Shown piece by piece: positions 50,660 to 60,128 of a stretch of 64,000 bases of DNA. The notes under the pieces were generated by a model. It had not been told where the DNA came from. It worked only from the letters and a program-made list of their open reading frames with translations, and did not search any database. The DNA lies in NCBI GenBank assembly GCA_009841145.1, contig VXMJ01000020.1:87128-151127 (forward strand), read 5' to 3'. A program made the position numbers and the translations under genes. The DNA is from Caldilineaceae bacterium SB0661_bin_34 (GTDB lineage Bacteria > Chloroflexota > Anaerolineae > Caldilineales > Caldilineaceae). The number at the start of each line of letters is the position of its first letter. Position 1 is the stretch's first letter.

Positions 50660-51979
50660 TTATTCGCCGTCCAGAATCGGGTTCACCGTCGCTTCGACAT
50701 CAGCGAGGGCTTCCGCCGACGTTTTGATGCCGCTCATGACAGCATGGGACTCCTGGACCAGCGAGTTGGTCGCGTCGCGCCACCGGATGCTGATCTGCGT
50801 GCCCACGCCATAGCCCTTGCCCAGCCAAGAGACCATTTCGGCCACGATGGGATCAATGTCGTCAAGCGGCGCGATGTCTTTCTTTAGCGGCAGTAGATCG
50901 ACGCTCTTCTGTACATAGTCCACCTGAATTTCGTCGGTGGAGAGGTACTCGAGAAACGTGAACGCGCCGTCATTGCTGGCGGAACTGGAGGCCATGAACA
51001 TGAAGCCCACATTGGCCCAGGCAGCGTTCTGCCCCTCATCGGTCAACTGAAGCATCGGAATGATGTCCAGCTCCAGATCCGGGGCTGTAGTGCGCCACTG
51101 GGCCTTGATGGCTGAATTTTCCTGCCATATCATCCCAACCTGCCCCCCCAGGCTCAGATCCCGGCGCTGGTCGCCCGTGAAGCCCACCGGAATGCTGGAC
51201 TGATCGGCATAGGTAATGTTTTCCAGCAGTGCCTCGAAAGCCGCGCGGCCTCCTTCCGTGTTGGCAGTGACCTCGGTCAGGTCGTCGCTCAGGAGCCTGG
51301 CACCGCCCGCCGCCAGCAAGGGAATCATGGTGACCCAGTTGGTCGAACTGGCAGGCACGTTGATCCCATAGGTGCCCGCATCAAGGTCGGTCATCACCTG
51401 GGCAGCCTGGCGGAACTCCTCCCAATTGGTGGGGACAGAATCCAGCCCCTTTTCCCGGAAGAGGGTCATGTTGCACAGCCAGCCCTGCACCACCCCGAGG
51501 AAGGGGGATCCCCATGTGCTGCCTTTGTAAGTGGCGATCTCCCAAGCGGACTCAAGATAGTTCTCTTCCCAATCAATGATCCGATCAGTCAGATCCAGGA
51601 TTTGGCCCTGCTGCACGTATTTGGGGTACCACTCGTCAGGGAGGTAGAAGACATCAGGCGGTGATCCTCCGGCGAAGGCAGCAGTGAACTGTTCGTCCAC
51701 ATTACCCCAGGGAATAACCTGATGGTCCACAGTGATGCCGGGATTGGCATCCATGAACCGCTGCAGCAACGGCTCCCACACCTCAGCCGCCTTGGCACTG
51801 TGGGGCGGCTTCCAGTACAGCACATCCCAGGTGTCCGCCCCTGCTTCACCCTCAGCGGGGGCACTCGGCGCGGCGCAACCGGCCAACGCCGTCAAACCGG
51901 CGAACGTGCCCAGTGTAGCGGACAGGCGCAGAAATGAACGGCGTGAAATGTGGCTAATTTGACGTTTTTCATTCAACAT
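50660..51979 (-). CDS. Sugar ABC transporter substrate-binding lipoprotein
   Basis: A 439-aa exported binding protein. The signal is Tat-like (SRRSFLRLSATLGTFAG) with lipobox LAGC near residue 35. The body is a type-1 sugar-binding protein: VDEQFTAAFAGGSPPDVFYL, MIWQENSAIKAQWRT and AFTFLEYLSTDEIQVDYVQK. AGAGG lies ten bases before the ATG. First gene of the second importer operon. About 240 bases separate it from the MalF-type gene, with no extra gene in between. Confidence 0.93.
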   Translation of the reverse strand: MLNEKRQISHISRRSFLRLSATLGTFAGLTALAGCAAPSAPAEGEAGADTWDVLYWKPPHSAKAAEVWEPLLQRFMDANPGITVDHQVIPWGNVDEQFTAAFAGGSPPDVFYLPDEWYPKYVQQGQILDLTDRIIDWEENYLESAWEIATYKGSTWGSPFLGVVQGWLCNMTLFREKGLDSVPTNWEEFRQAAQVMTDLDAGTYGINVPASSTNWVTMIPLLAAGGARLLSDDLTEVTANTEGGRAAFEALLENITYADQSSIPVGFTGDQRRDLSLGGQVGMIWQENSAIKAQWRTTAPDLELDIIPMLQLTDEGQNAAWANVGFMFMASSSASNDGAFTFLEYLSTDEIQVDYVQKSVDLLPLKKDIAPLDDIDPIVAEMVSWLGKGYGVGTQISIRWRDATNSLVQESHAVMSGIKTSAEALADVEATVNPILDGE

Positions 51980-52153
51980 AATGTCAAGCCTCTGATTATT
52001 TTGGACAAAAAATATGACGACATGGATACTAATATGGACATGTCCGGGACCGGCAGAAGAATGCAGATCTCAAGCCGCAGTGTAGTTGAGGGAAGTTTTT
52101 CTGTCAATATGGCATTGTGACGGCCAAGGGGATTGAAACAACTGTGCTGAAAG

Positions 52154-52400
52154 TCAAGCTTCAAGGGGAGTAGTTGCAAATCTCGGCTGCTCCGGGACCA
52201 GGTCCCGGAGCGTGGCGTTGAGGACAAGCAGCTTGCCCATGGCTGCGGCCTTGACTACCTGCCCGGGTTTCCCCTGGCAGCACAAGCGGGCGTGGAAGTC
52301 GCGGATGGCGGGGTTGTGTCGGGTGGCGGTCACCGTGACCACGCAGGGGATTTTGTGCTTGGAGCCACGGGCCTCATTGCTGTCCGCGGTCCCGGTTCAA
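52154..52400 (-). pseudogene. IS110-family transposase C-terminal remnant
   Basis: The minus strand reads KHKIPCVVTVTATRHNPAIR then DFHARLCCQGKPGQVVKAAA and MGKLLVLNATLRD, the standard IS110/IS116 end (TA.RHNP.i..F..RL...GKp.KVA..A..RKLL...NA). The catalytic parts are absent. It is a truncated remnant between the sugar importer and the DegT-type gene. Confidence 0.75.
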
Positions 52401-52539
52401 GAGAGACACCAACGGTACTTGGCGACCACCAGCCAACTCCACAACTTTAGAACTGATGTGCCGCGACCTGATCAATCAGGTGCGGAAACTCCTCGGCAGG
52501 CAGAGACAAGAGAAGGGCTCCACGAAATACCCGGGAGAT

Positions 52540-53910
52540 TCAGATCCAAGGCATGCCGGCGGTATCTTCCGTGCAGTACGCCGAAAAGACCTTGTTGATT
52601 CCTGCCGCGATGGCATCGCAGTCCTCGGGAGCCCACCATTGATCCAGGCGAATGGTCACACAACGGGCAAACAGATCATCCGCTACGGGACAGGCACCTC
52701 GGACATACGTGGCCACACCATCGGCAGCATGTGCGAAGGGATGATCGGAGGCCATGGTTCCGGACTGTGTGGTTATGGGGTACATGTCCGAGTAGATGTG
52801 CCAGTCCGGAGGAGCGTTCATCCCCCGTATGCCACAGGGAATGCCTTCCGCGTTGAGCGCTTCGACCAACTTCCGGCCCAGGGCAGTGGATTCAGGGAAG
52901 AACAGCAGCAGGTAACCAATCTCGCCATCGGGGTCGTTGAGCTTCTGCGGCGTGATCTCCCGGTACGTCTTCAGTCCATGCAGAATGGACATCTTGACTG
53001 TATGGTGGCGGTCAACGATTTGGGGCAACTTCTCCAGCTGGACGACATCCACCGCGGCTTCCAACTCGGACATCCGGTAATTGGTACCCGAAAACAGTTC
53101 GCCTTCGTATCTCGGGGGCGCGAAGCGGTCCGTCCGCCAGAGCCCGCCGCATTCCGCCAGTTGGTTGGCCCTTTCCCACAGTCGTCTGTCGCCCGTCAAG
53201 ACCAGGCCTCCCTCGCCGCCGCCGACAATCTTGTAGCAGGAAATGCTGAAGCATCCCAGATCACCGAAGGTACCCACCCATTGGGAGCGGAATCGGCCAC
53301 CTGGAGACTGAGCACAGTCCTCCACGACTTTGAGACCGTGCTTCCGGGCGATCTCCATGACCGACCCCATGTCACAGACACTGCCCATGACATGGGTCGG
53401 TGCGATGGCCACGGTACGGGGCGTGATCAGGGCTTCGATTTGGGTGGGATCGATCCCCAGCGATTCGTCCACATCGCAGAAGACGGGTACCCCCTTCGAC
53501 TGCACCACGGCCGCCGCTGTGGCATAGAAGCCGATGGCCGGGCAGATCACCTCGGTGTCCGGCCCCACCCCTGCCGCCACGAAAGCGCTGTGCAGGGCGG
53601 CGGTGCCCGAACTGACCCCCAAGGCAAACGGCACACCAAACATCCGGCGCGCCAAGGCCTCAAAGGCTTCCCCCTTGGTTTGGGAGGGACGAGCTGTGGC
53701 GTACCGAGCCAGATTGGGGCCCGGACCCAGGTCCTCATTGGAAATGACAGCGCGGATTTCTTCCTGAACCGCGCCGGAGAACCCAAACCGCTGGGCAATG
53801 GACATGAACTCATCCACGCCTATCTTGGGCTGGGGTTGGCCCACGATCTGTGAGACTGCTTTCGGTCCGCCATTCAGGGCCAGGGATGAAGCCAAAGCTT
53901 GCTTCGCCAT
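52540..53910 (-). CDS. DegT/DnrJ/EryC1/StrS-family PLP-dependent enzyme
   Basis: A 456-aa fold-type I PLP enzyme of the sugar-aminotransferase group. ALGVSSGTAALHSAFVAAGV is the phosphate-binding start, KVVEDCAQSPGGRF carries the aspartate that binds the pyridine nitrogen, and SISCYKIVGGGEGG the lysine that forms the aldimine. Such enzymes aminate keto-sugars for antibiotics or glycans, or act on other sugar-like ketones. The ATG at 53910 has AGAGG about nine bases upstream; a longer frame (to 53988) enters the TnpB end. It lies just downstream of tnpB on the same strand. Confidence 0.92.
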   Translation of the reverse strand: MAKQALASSLALNGGPKAVSQIVGQPQPKIGVDEFMSIAQRFGFSGAVQEEIRAVISNEDLGPGPNLARYATARPSQTKGEAFEALARRMFGVPFALGVSSGTAALHSAFVAAGVGPDTEVICPAIGFYATAAAVVQSKGVPVFCDVDESLGIDPTQIEALITPRTVAIAPTHVMGSVCDMGSVMEIARKHGLKVVEDCAQSPGGRFRSQWVGTFGDLGCFSISCYKIVGGGEGGLVLTGDRRLWERANQLAECGGLWRTDRFAPPRYEGELFSGTNYRMSELEAAVDVVQLEKLPQIVDRHHTVKMSILHGLKTYREITPQKLNDPDGEIGYLLLFFPESTALGRKLVEALNAEGIPCGIRGMNAPPDWHIYSDMYPITTQSGTMASDHPFAHAADGVATYVRGACPVADDLFARCVTIRLDQWWAPEDCDAIAAGINKVFSAYCTEDTAGMPWI

Positions 53911-54060
53911 GGGACTACCTCTACAAGGAGTTGGGGGGCGTCGAGAAGCCGTTACGGAGCAGTGCTTGCCTGCACCGTTCGCTCCCACTGGGACTTATAT
54001 ACGATGGTTGACACCACGCATATCCGGTTCACGGGTCGCGGGAGTCCCTGTGGCTGGCCT
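53911..54060 (-). ncRNA. Candidate omega-RNA / right end of the TnpB element
   Basis: TnpB guide RNAs come from the 3' end of tnpB and the element's right end. Here that region on the minus strand folds small stems (TCCC-AGT-GGGA, and GTGC-AGGCAA-GCAC) within about 53945-53990. The element boundary, and hence the guide, must lie in the 84 bases before the DegT-type gene or within its start. No ends were proven. Confidence 0.35.
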
Positions 54061-55341
54061 TGCGGCCGACCAGGGAGGGAGCGCTCCTCGCCGTGCAGCA
54101 GCCCCAGTCCCACGGGCCGGAATGGGTGCGGTCGGAAGTCCCGCCCGCACCAGGATGTTGATCGCCGCGTTGTGGTCGGCGTTCGCTTGGAACCCGCAGG
54201 CCCCGCACGCGAACACCGCCTGCGACGGTCGGTTTGACTGGGCGGTGTGCCCGCATTGGCTGCAGGCTTGCGAAGTGTAGGCCGGGTCCACGAACCGCAA
54301 CTCGCCGGCCTTGTACGCGAACTTGCGCTCCAGCTGGCCCCAGCCGGAGGCCAGGATGGATCGGTTGAGGCCGGCCTTCTGCTTCACGTTCCGACCGGGG
54401 TTCTCGACCGTGCCCTTCGCACTCTTCGTCATGGCCTTGGTGTTCAGGTCCTCCAGCACGACGGTGTGGGCGGTGTCCGCCACCTTGCGACTGATTTGGT
54501 GTGTGGCGTTGTCCCGGCGTCGGGCGCGCTTGCGCTGGAGTTTGCGCAGTTTCCCGCCAGTCCCGCGGCGGCGTTGGGAGCCCTTCTGCTGCCGGGCCAT
54601 CCTGCGCTGGTACCGCTTGATCTTCGCGTCCTCGACGGTCGTGTCGGGGAGGGCATGGACTTCGCCCGTGCTGTCCGTGGCCTGCCCCACGTTGCGGTCG
54701 ATGCCGACCGCTCCGGTCTCCGCGGGCCGGCACACGTCCGGATGGTCTTCCGGCACCTCGAACACGATGTAGGCGTACCACTTCGGCTGCCTGCTTTCGG
54801 ACTCCTGCCGTACGCGGACGGTCAGCGGCTGGCCGTCGGCATACCGGTGGATGGGACCGAGACGCGTCCAGCCCATCTTGGGGATGTACAGGCGGCCGTC
54901 CTCGATGCGCACGCGGGACGGGAGGGTGAAGGCGGGCTTGGTGTAGTGCCTGGCCTTGTACTGCGGACGCCCATGGTCCGGACGGTCCGGGTCGAAGAAC
55001 GCGGCGTAGGCATCGCCCAGGTACTTGCAGGTGTACCGGACGATTTCGTAGCCGTAGTCCTTCAGCCACTCGTTACCGGGTGCGTTCCGCAACTGCGTGA
55101 ACCGCTGGCCCAGCGTGAAGAAGGTCGGACTGCCCGGACCCTCTCCCAACTTCCCGAATGCCTTCCACATGCGGTAGTCCGTCTCGTGCCCGGCCAGCAC
55201 GTGGTTCCAGGCGAACCGGCAGGCACCGGCCAGTTGTTCGAGGTACCGGCCCTTTGCGGCCGTGCCGGGATACAGACGCACGCGCAGGGTCCGTATGACG
55301 GTCGGGGGCTCCTGCGTTGTAGACTGCGGGGTGCTGGTCAC
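53995..55341 (-). CDS. tnpB: TnpB (IS605/IS607-type RNA-guided nuclease)
   Basis: A 448-aa OrfB/TnpB protein. N-terminal RVRLYPGTAAKGRYLEQLAG is the helix-turn entry; the RuvC-like nuclease residues are all present: D215 (AVGIDRNVGQATDS), E297 (VVLEDLNTKAM) and D389 (NADHNAAINIL). A zinc finger is formed by C360xxC363 and C379xxC382 (CSQCG and CGACG). TnpB uses a right-end-derived RNA to cut the empty site and so retain its transposon. No TnpA lies nearby. The C-terminal ~50 residues (A, P, R rich) extend beyond the usual family end. Confidence 0.92.
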   Translation of the reverse strand: MTSTPQSTTQEPPTVIRTLRVRLYPGTAAKGRYLEQLAGACRFAWNHVLAGHETDYRMWKAFGKLGEGPGSPTFFTLGQRFTQLRNAPGNEWLKDYGYEIVRYTCKYLGDAYAAFFDPDRPDHGRPQYKARHYTKPAFTLPSRVRIEDGRLYIPKMGWTRLGPIHRYADGQPLTVRVRQESESRQPKWYAYIVFEVPEDHPDVCRPAETGAVGIDRNVGQATDSTGEVHALPDTTVEDAKIKRYQRRMARQQKGSQRRRGTGGKLRKLQRKRARRRDNATHQISRKVADTAHTVVLEDLNTKAMTKSAKGTVENPGRNVKQKAGLNRSILASGWGQLERKFAYKAGELRFVDPAYTSQACSQCGHTAQSNRPSQAVFACGACGFQANADHNAAINILVRAGLPTAPIPARGTGAAARRGALPPWSAARPATGTPATREPDMRGVNHRI

Positions 55342-55432
55342 GGTGTCCCCACCACTGTGTCCGGTTGAGGGCCCGGTTCACAGTCGGGTCCTCTCCTTCG
55401 CAGTAATTGTAGCACAAGAGTTCGACTGTCCA

Positions 55433-56269
55433 CTATTCGATATAAGCCCCTTCCCATTCGGCTTGATACGTGGTGGTGGGGATGTTGTGCGTCTGGAGAT
55501 GGGTGAACAGAAGTTCAAGCATCTTCATCTCGGGATCGAACCGGGCCAAGGACCACGGATGCAGAATCAGCGAGACGTAGGGCAGGTCCATGTCCACGGC
55601 GCGGTCAATGAACATTCGATGGATGGCGAACTCTTCCTCGGGCGTGGCCACGGGCCGGGCCGGAATGGTTTCGGGATAGGCAGGAGGCCAAGCCAGTATG
55701 CGCTGCATTTTGTCCGTCAGGTTATGGGCTTTGAGCAAATTCTCGTGCCACCCATGTCCCGGCAGTTCCCACAACTCGGGAAACCCGTCTTCAGCATAGG
55801 TGAACGGTGCTTCCAGCAGCGCGGGCAGCGATGTCTCGGGACCCCACAGGACGGAGCTGACATACTGGAAACCCGTTTCCATGACGGATTCGATCAGCCA
55901 AGGATCCCCGCGCAGCCCATTGGCAAACCCACAGCCGGGCCGCAGGCCCACACAGGGGCGATCGAAAGTCCGCTCCACCCACTCTTTGCCCTGCCGCAGT
56001 TCTTCCAGCCGCGTCTCCTTGGCGGGCGCGGGGCCACAAAAAGGATGATCGCGCAGCATCTGATGGGAATAGGTGTGGGATGCGATTTCAAAGGAAGGCA
56101 CATCGCCCAACAACCTGCGATAGGCCTTGCCTTCCTCTTCAAGGCGGACTCCCACAATAAAGAATGTAGCCGGCACGTCGAATTCAACATGAACCTCGCG
56201 AATTCGGACACAGGCCTCCAGGCAGGTTCCAGCCATTTCAGTGTCATAGGCAGCAATAAAACGGGTCAT
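55433..56269 (-). CDS. Polysaccharide deacetylase (NodB-like) family protein
   Basis: A 278-aa NodB-homology protein without a signal peptide. Motif 1 is degenerate (IAAYDTEMAG in place of TFDDG), motif 2 is SHTYSHQMLRDHPF with both metal histidines, motif 3 RPGCGFANG, and motif 5-like LILHPWSLARF. Such enzymes deacetylate N-acetyl sugars or hydrolyse related amides, often with Zn. Only one of the two motif-1 aspartates is visible, so activity may differ. ATG 56269 is taken rather than the TTG three codons upstream. Confidence 0.82.
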   Translation of the reverse strand: MTRFIAAYDTEMAGTCLEACVRIREVHVEFDVPATFFIVGVRLEEEGKAYRRLLGDVPSFEIASHTYSHQMLRDHPFCGPAPAKETRLEELRQGKEWVERTFDRPCVGLRPGCGFANGLRGDPWLIESVMETGFQYVSSVLWGPETSLPALLEAPFTYAEDGFPELWELPGHGWHENLLKAHNLTDKMQRILAWPPAYPETIPARPVATPEEEFAIHRMFIDRAVDMDLPYVSLILHPWSLARFDPEMKMLELLFTHLQTHNIPTTTYQAEWEGAYIE

Positions 56270-56390
56270 GAGAACCAATCCTCAATTGCAGGTGGAGGTG
56301 GCAGGTTACTGCACCATCTACTCTGACACACTCTAATCTATGGTTTGGACAGTTTCATGTTGGGTTGTGTCGGTGTCCCTGCTCATGCCG

Positions 56391-57509
56391 TTACCCGACG
56401 CCGTATTCGTTGGTGGGATCGCGGTAGATCGAGTGGATGTGGCCTTCGGCAGCCCCCAGTGGATCCTGGGTGGAGAATTCGATGAGAACCGTGTCCCCGT
56501 GAATGACATAGTAGATGGAACCCGTGCCGTTGGCGGGGCCATGCCAACCGAAGTAGGCCTGCTCCAACTCCGCCTCGATCTCCTCCAGGCGCACCTGGGC
56601 GCTGTGTTCCGGCATCAGGTTCACCCACAGCGCCGCCGCGTCAAGTACGGCCTGTCGCTGCGCTGCCGAGAAAGATTCTAAGGAGGCGCCTTCAAAAGGC
56701 ACGAAGCCGACCGGCCCCGTGCCACTCTGCAGGGCATTGGGGCGTTCATCGAGCAAAGCCGTTGCTGCGATGTTCCCGTCCAGGCTGTTGATCACGGCCA
56801 ACCCCGCATCCACCCGGTCCATGAACGGGACGTGGATGCCTTCGGCATCTGAAAACCGCGCGGGTTCGATGCCAAGAAAGGTCGGCGACATCGAGACGCG
56901 CCCGTCGCGCACGCTCATGTTGATGGCCAGATGATGGCCGCCGAACTGCCAGCGCCAAGGGTTCGTGGGGGATGGTTCCCCGAAGAAGGCCAGCCAGTAG
57001 TTGCCAGCGCTCCAACCCACTCGCCGGGCGCGCGCAGACTCTTCCAGCACACCTTCCGCTGCCACCACCGCGGCGACTGTTGCATAGCCGTACGGACTCA
57101 TGGCCGTAGCCAGGAAGTCGTGCAGGGCTGCTTGTTGCGTCTCGTCGAGATCCCCGATACGGACACCGTTACGTTCGAACCCGAGGATTCCCGCCGGCAG
57201 GTTGGACCAGTTCCTGATCAGATCGCTGTCGTACGGCAATACGGCTGCTGCGCGCTGCCGTTCATCGAGTTGGGCAAGGAAGTCCGCAGCAGCGACGGCG
57301 GCGGCTTCCGCTTCACCACGGGCATCGTCGGGCCTCGGTTCGCGGCCAGGATTCTGCTCGGCAGAGCCCTCATGCGGAATATCGGGTTCGGTAGCACCTG
57401 CAGAAGCAACCGGCTGAGCCGGTTCGGCAGTCTCCGGCTCCTCGGATACGCCGGCACAGCCGACAACCAACATCACACAGAGCAACAAAAAGGCGGTCGG
57501 TTTCAGCAT
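56391..57509 (-). CDS. DUF3500 family lipoprotein
   Basis: The 372-aa product has a lipoprotein signal (MLKPTAFLLLCVMLVVGCAG; cysteine at 18) and then a Glu/Pro/Ala-rich linker. The remainder is a DUF3500 domain: ERQRAAAVLPYDSDLIRNWS, WQFGGHHLAINMSVRDGRVS, PTFLGIEPARF, and the ending IEFSTQDPLGAAEGHIHSIY-like stretch with histidines that could bind metal. Its biochemical role is not known. The frame is open a further 115 codons upstream, but only the ATG at 57509 gives a signal peptide. Confidence 0.85.
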   Translation of the reverse strand: MLKPTAFLLLCVMLVVGCAGVSEEPETAEPAQPVASAGATEPDIPHEGSAEQNPGREPRPDDARGEAEAAAVAAADFLAQLDERQRAAAVLPYDSDLIRNWSNLPAGILGFERNGVRIGDLDETQQAALHDFLATAMSPYGYATVAAVVAAEGVLEESARARRVGWSAGNYWLAFFGEPSPTNPWRWQFGGHHLAINMSVRDGRVSMSPTFLGIEPARFSDAEGIHVPFMDRVDAGLAVINSLDGNIAATALLDERPNALQSGTGPVGFVPFEGASLESFSAAQRQAVLDAAALWVNLMPEHSAQVRLEEIEAELEQAYFGWHGPANGTGSIYYVIHGDTVLIEFSTQDPLGAAEGHIHSIYRDPTNEYGVG

Positions 57510-57646
57510 GGGCGGCTTTTGGAGATGGACGCCGCGTCTCGATAGCCGGCACGCAACTTCAAACGGAACAATCGTGCCATGCTTGGAATGCATCAACCTG
57601 CCCCATCGCCACATGCCTGTCCCCCTCCACCCGAACACCCCCAACC

Positions 57647-59026
57647 TCAGATACCGGCTGCCGCCCGCCATTCGGACGCGATCCGGCGATGCCGTGCCAA
57701 ATATTCCTCGACGTCGGGCACTGTGAGGCAACCGTTTCGCACCACCGGCTTGCCCGCCACTACGGTATCGCGAGCCGCCACGGGTCCACAGCGAAGCCAG
57801 GCCTCTACCGGATCCGACAGTGCGCCCGCGAACGGAACGCCTTGCAGGGACCATACCGCCAGGTCGGCGGCCTGGCCCGGAGCCAGTGAACCAATGTCGT
57901 CGCGTCCCAAGCAGGCCGCACCCCCAAGGGTGGCCAGTTCCAAGGCATCCCGGGCACCAAAGGTACCTGGCCCGCCGCGCAACCGGGCCAGCAACAGGGC
58001 CGTGCGCGTCTCGAGCCAGAGCGAAGCACTGTCCGCCGAGGCAGAGCCGTCACATCCAAGACCCACGGATACACCCGCGTCGATGAATTCGCGCACCGGT
58101 GCGAGACCCGAACCCAGGATCTGGTTGGAACTTGGGCAATGGGCAACGCCGACGCCCCAGGAGCCGAGCATGCGGATCTCCCGTGCGTTGGGATGCACAC
58201 AGTGTGCGACCCAGGTTCGATCCCCGGCCCACCCGACGCGTTCCAGGTATTCAACCGGACGACAACCAAAGGTACGAAGACAAAACGCGTCCTCATCGGG
58301 AACTTCCGCCAGATGGGTGTGCAGCCGGACATCCAACCGCTCCGCCATGGCAGCCGTCTGCGCCATCAGTTCAGGGGTTACCGAAAACGGCGAACCAGGC
58401 GCCAACGCCACGCGGGTCATGGCACCCGGGGACGGATCGTGGAATGTGGTCACCAACCGTTCCGATTCGGCCAGAATGTCGTCCTCGTTCTCAACCAGGT
58501 CGTCCGGTGGCAGGCCTCCGTCCTTGACCGACAAACTCATCGAGCCACGGGTAGGATGGAACCGCATGCCAAGTTGCGCGGCGGCCGCGATTTCGGCGCT
58601 GATCAGGTCGCCTGCGCCCGGTGGAAAGACGTAAAGATGATCGGTGGTGGTCGTGCAACCACCCAATGCCAGCTCACACAGGCCGATCCATGCCGAGACA
58701 TGGGCAGCCTCCTCATCCAGCCGCGACCAGACGGGATACAGCACCTTTAGCCAATCGAAGAGACCGCCACCAAGCGCCGGAGCGAAGGCGCGTGTCAGGT
58801 TCTGGAACATGTGATGGTGGGTGTTGATCAGCCCGGGCGTGACCAGGCACCCGGAGGCGTCAATCACGTCCCGTGCCTCCGGTTCCTGCCCGGGTTCGCC
58901 CACCGCGGTGACAAACCCGTTGGTTGCCGAGACCCATCCACCCGGGATCTCTCGACGATTGGCATCCATTGTGGCCACCAAGTCTGCTCCCCGCACAAGC
59001 AAATCGCCTGGATTCTGTTCCTGCAT
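57647..59026 (-). CDS. Amidohydrolase, probably 8-oxoguanine deaminase-like
   Basis: A 459-aa cytoplasmic amidohydrolase of the TrzN/AtzB/guanine-deaminase clan. Metal ligands are visible: NTHHHMFQNLTRAFAP, HTHLAEVPDED, WVAHCVHPNARE and GLGCDGSASAD. The NTHHHxFQxLTR version is characteristic of 8-oxoguanine deaminases and hydroxyatrazine-type enzymes. The reaction would be deamination of an oxidised purine to a urate-type product. ATG 59026 starts the family; the longer frame to 60148 is a shadow. It may complement the adenine deaminase at 22756-24489. Confidence 0.85.
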   Translation of the reverse strand: MQEQNPGDLLVRGADLVATMDANRREIPGGWVSATNGFVTAVGEPGQEPEARDVIDASGCLVTPGLINTHHHMFQNLTRAFAPALGGGLFDWLKVLYPVWSRLDEEAAHVSAWIGLCELALGGCTTTTDHLYVFPPGAGDLISAEIAAAAQLGMRFHPTRGSMSLSVKDGGLPPDDLVENEDDILAESERLVTTFHDPSPGAMTRVALAPGSPFSVTPELMAQTAAMAERLDVRLHTHLAEVPDEDAFCLRTFGCRPVEYLERVGWAGDRTWVAHCVHPNAREIRMLGSWGVGVAHCPSSNQILGSGLAPVREFIDAGVSVGLGCDGSASADSASLWLETRTALLLARLRGGPGTFGARDALELATLGGAACLGRDDIGSLAPGQAADLAVWSLQGVPFAGALSDPVEAWLRCGPVAARDTVVAGKPVVRNGCLTVPDVEEYLARHRRIASEWRAAAGI

Positions 59027-59308
59027 GTGTAGATTTCCCCCCACTGGACCGCATCGGATGTGCATCAAGTCACAAGCCAATAAACTATAGGATCCGGATA
59101 CGGCTTCCCGGAAACCAGCCCACCGCTCCGACACCAGCCGTGGCCGTACCAAGCGGAAGGACCTGCCTTCCACACTCGCCGGTGCTAGACTCACGGGGTC
59201 GACAGACTGGCCGGTGGCCGGCGCATTCCGCGGTCCGTTCGGGCACCCCCGGCCCCTACGACCGTTCCTACGGCATTGGAAAACCCAAACGGGACAAGGA
59301 CGGAAATC

Positions 59309-59956
59309 ATGTTGCGGTTCGTTGAGGAAACCCTCTTGCTCCTGATACACGATGATGGGCGCACAACTCACGTTCCCAGTTGGGTGCTGGACTACGCCAT
59401 CGCTGGCGGTGTATTGATGGATCTGGCGCTTGAGAACCGCATCGACACGGATCCCCAACGTCTCATTCTGGTCGACTCCACGCCGGTGGGCGACACCATC
59501 CTGGATCCTGCGCTGGCCGAAATCGCGGCCGGGGACCCGCACGACACCCGCTTCTGGCTGGACCACATTGCCCAGAACGCCCAATCCATTCGGGAAAGGG
59601 CGCTCGCCCGGCTGGTGGAGCACGGCATCCTGGAACAGTCGGAGGGCCGTTTCCTGTGGGTTTTCCGAGCCCGCCGCTACCCCATCATCGACGGCAAGGT
59701 TGAACGCGAAGTGAAGATGCGCATCCTGCGCGTACTCTTCTCCGATGAAATCCCCGACCCGCGCGACGCGATGCTGATCGGTCTGGCGGATGCCTGCGAC
59801 ATCTTCAAGGAACTGCTTTCCGCCCGTGAACTGCATCACGTGTCGGATCGCATCGCCATCGTCGGCAATTTGGACCTGATTGGTCATGAAGTGGGAGAGG
59901 CCATCTTCGACATCCGACGCCTGGTCAGTGCCTCCGTCCAGTCCCACATGTACTAA
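59309..59956 (+). CDS. GOLPH3/Vps74 (GPP34) family protein
   Basis: A 215-aa all-helical protein: MLRFVEETLLLLIHDDGR, LDYAIAGGVLMDLALENRID, LVEHGILEQSEGRFLWVF and DACDIFKELLSARELHHVSD match GPP34. In eukaryotes the family binds phosphatidylinositol-4-phosphate and sorts Golgi enzymes; bacterial relatives are of unknown role, perhaps membrane or lipid binding. ATG 59309 has AAGGA 12 bases upstream; TTG 59276 is a less likely start. Confidence 0.88.
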   Translation: MLRFVEETLLLLIHDDGRTTHVPSWVLDYAIAGGVLMDLALENRIDTDPQRLILVDSTPVGDTILDPALAEIAAGDPHDTRFWLDHIAQNAQSIRERALARLVEHGILEQSEGRFLWVFRARRYPIIDGKVEREVKMRILRVLFSDEIPDPRDAMLIGLADACDIFKELLSARELHHVSDRIAIVGNLDLIGHEVGEAIFDIRRLVSASVQSHMY

Positions 59957-60128
59957 TTCGCCGTAACGTGGCTGTGGCAGTCGTTGGCCGCGGTATGACG
60001 CGAGGTGCGCGACGGCCTCAATCCCCGGGTTTCGCCCCTCACGGGACGTTGCCCTCCTCTCTTTGCCCGGCTTCCACTCACCCGATCGCAATTTGATCCC
60101 CTGATCCATCGGTGTATCGCACAGCCTC

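Noticed and set aside
52036-52045. GGACATGTCC as a regulator operator before the binding-protein gene
   Set aside because: A single 10-bp palindrome without a second copy or a nearby regulator gene is not enough.
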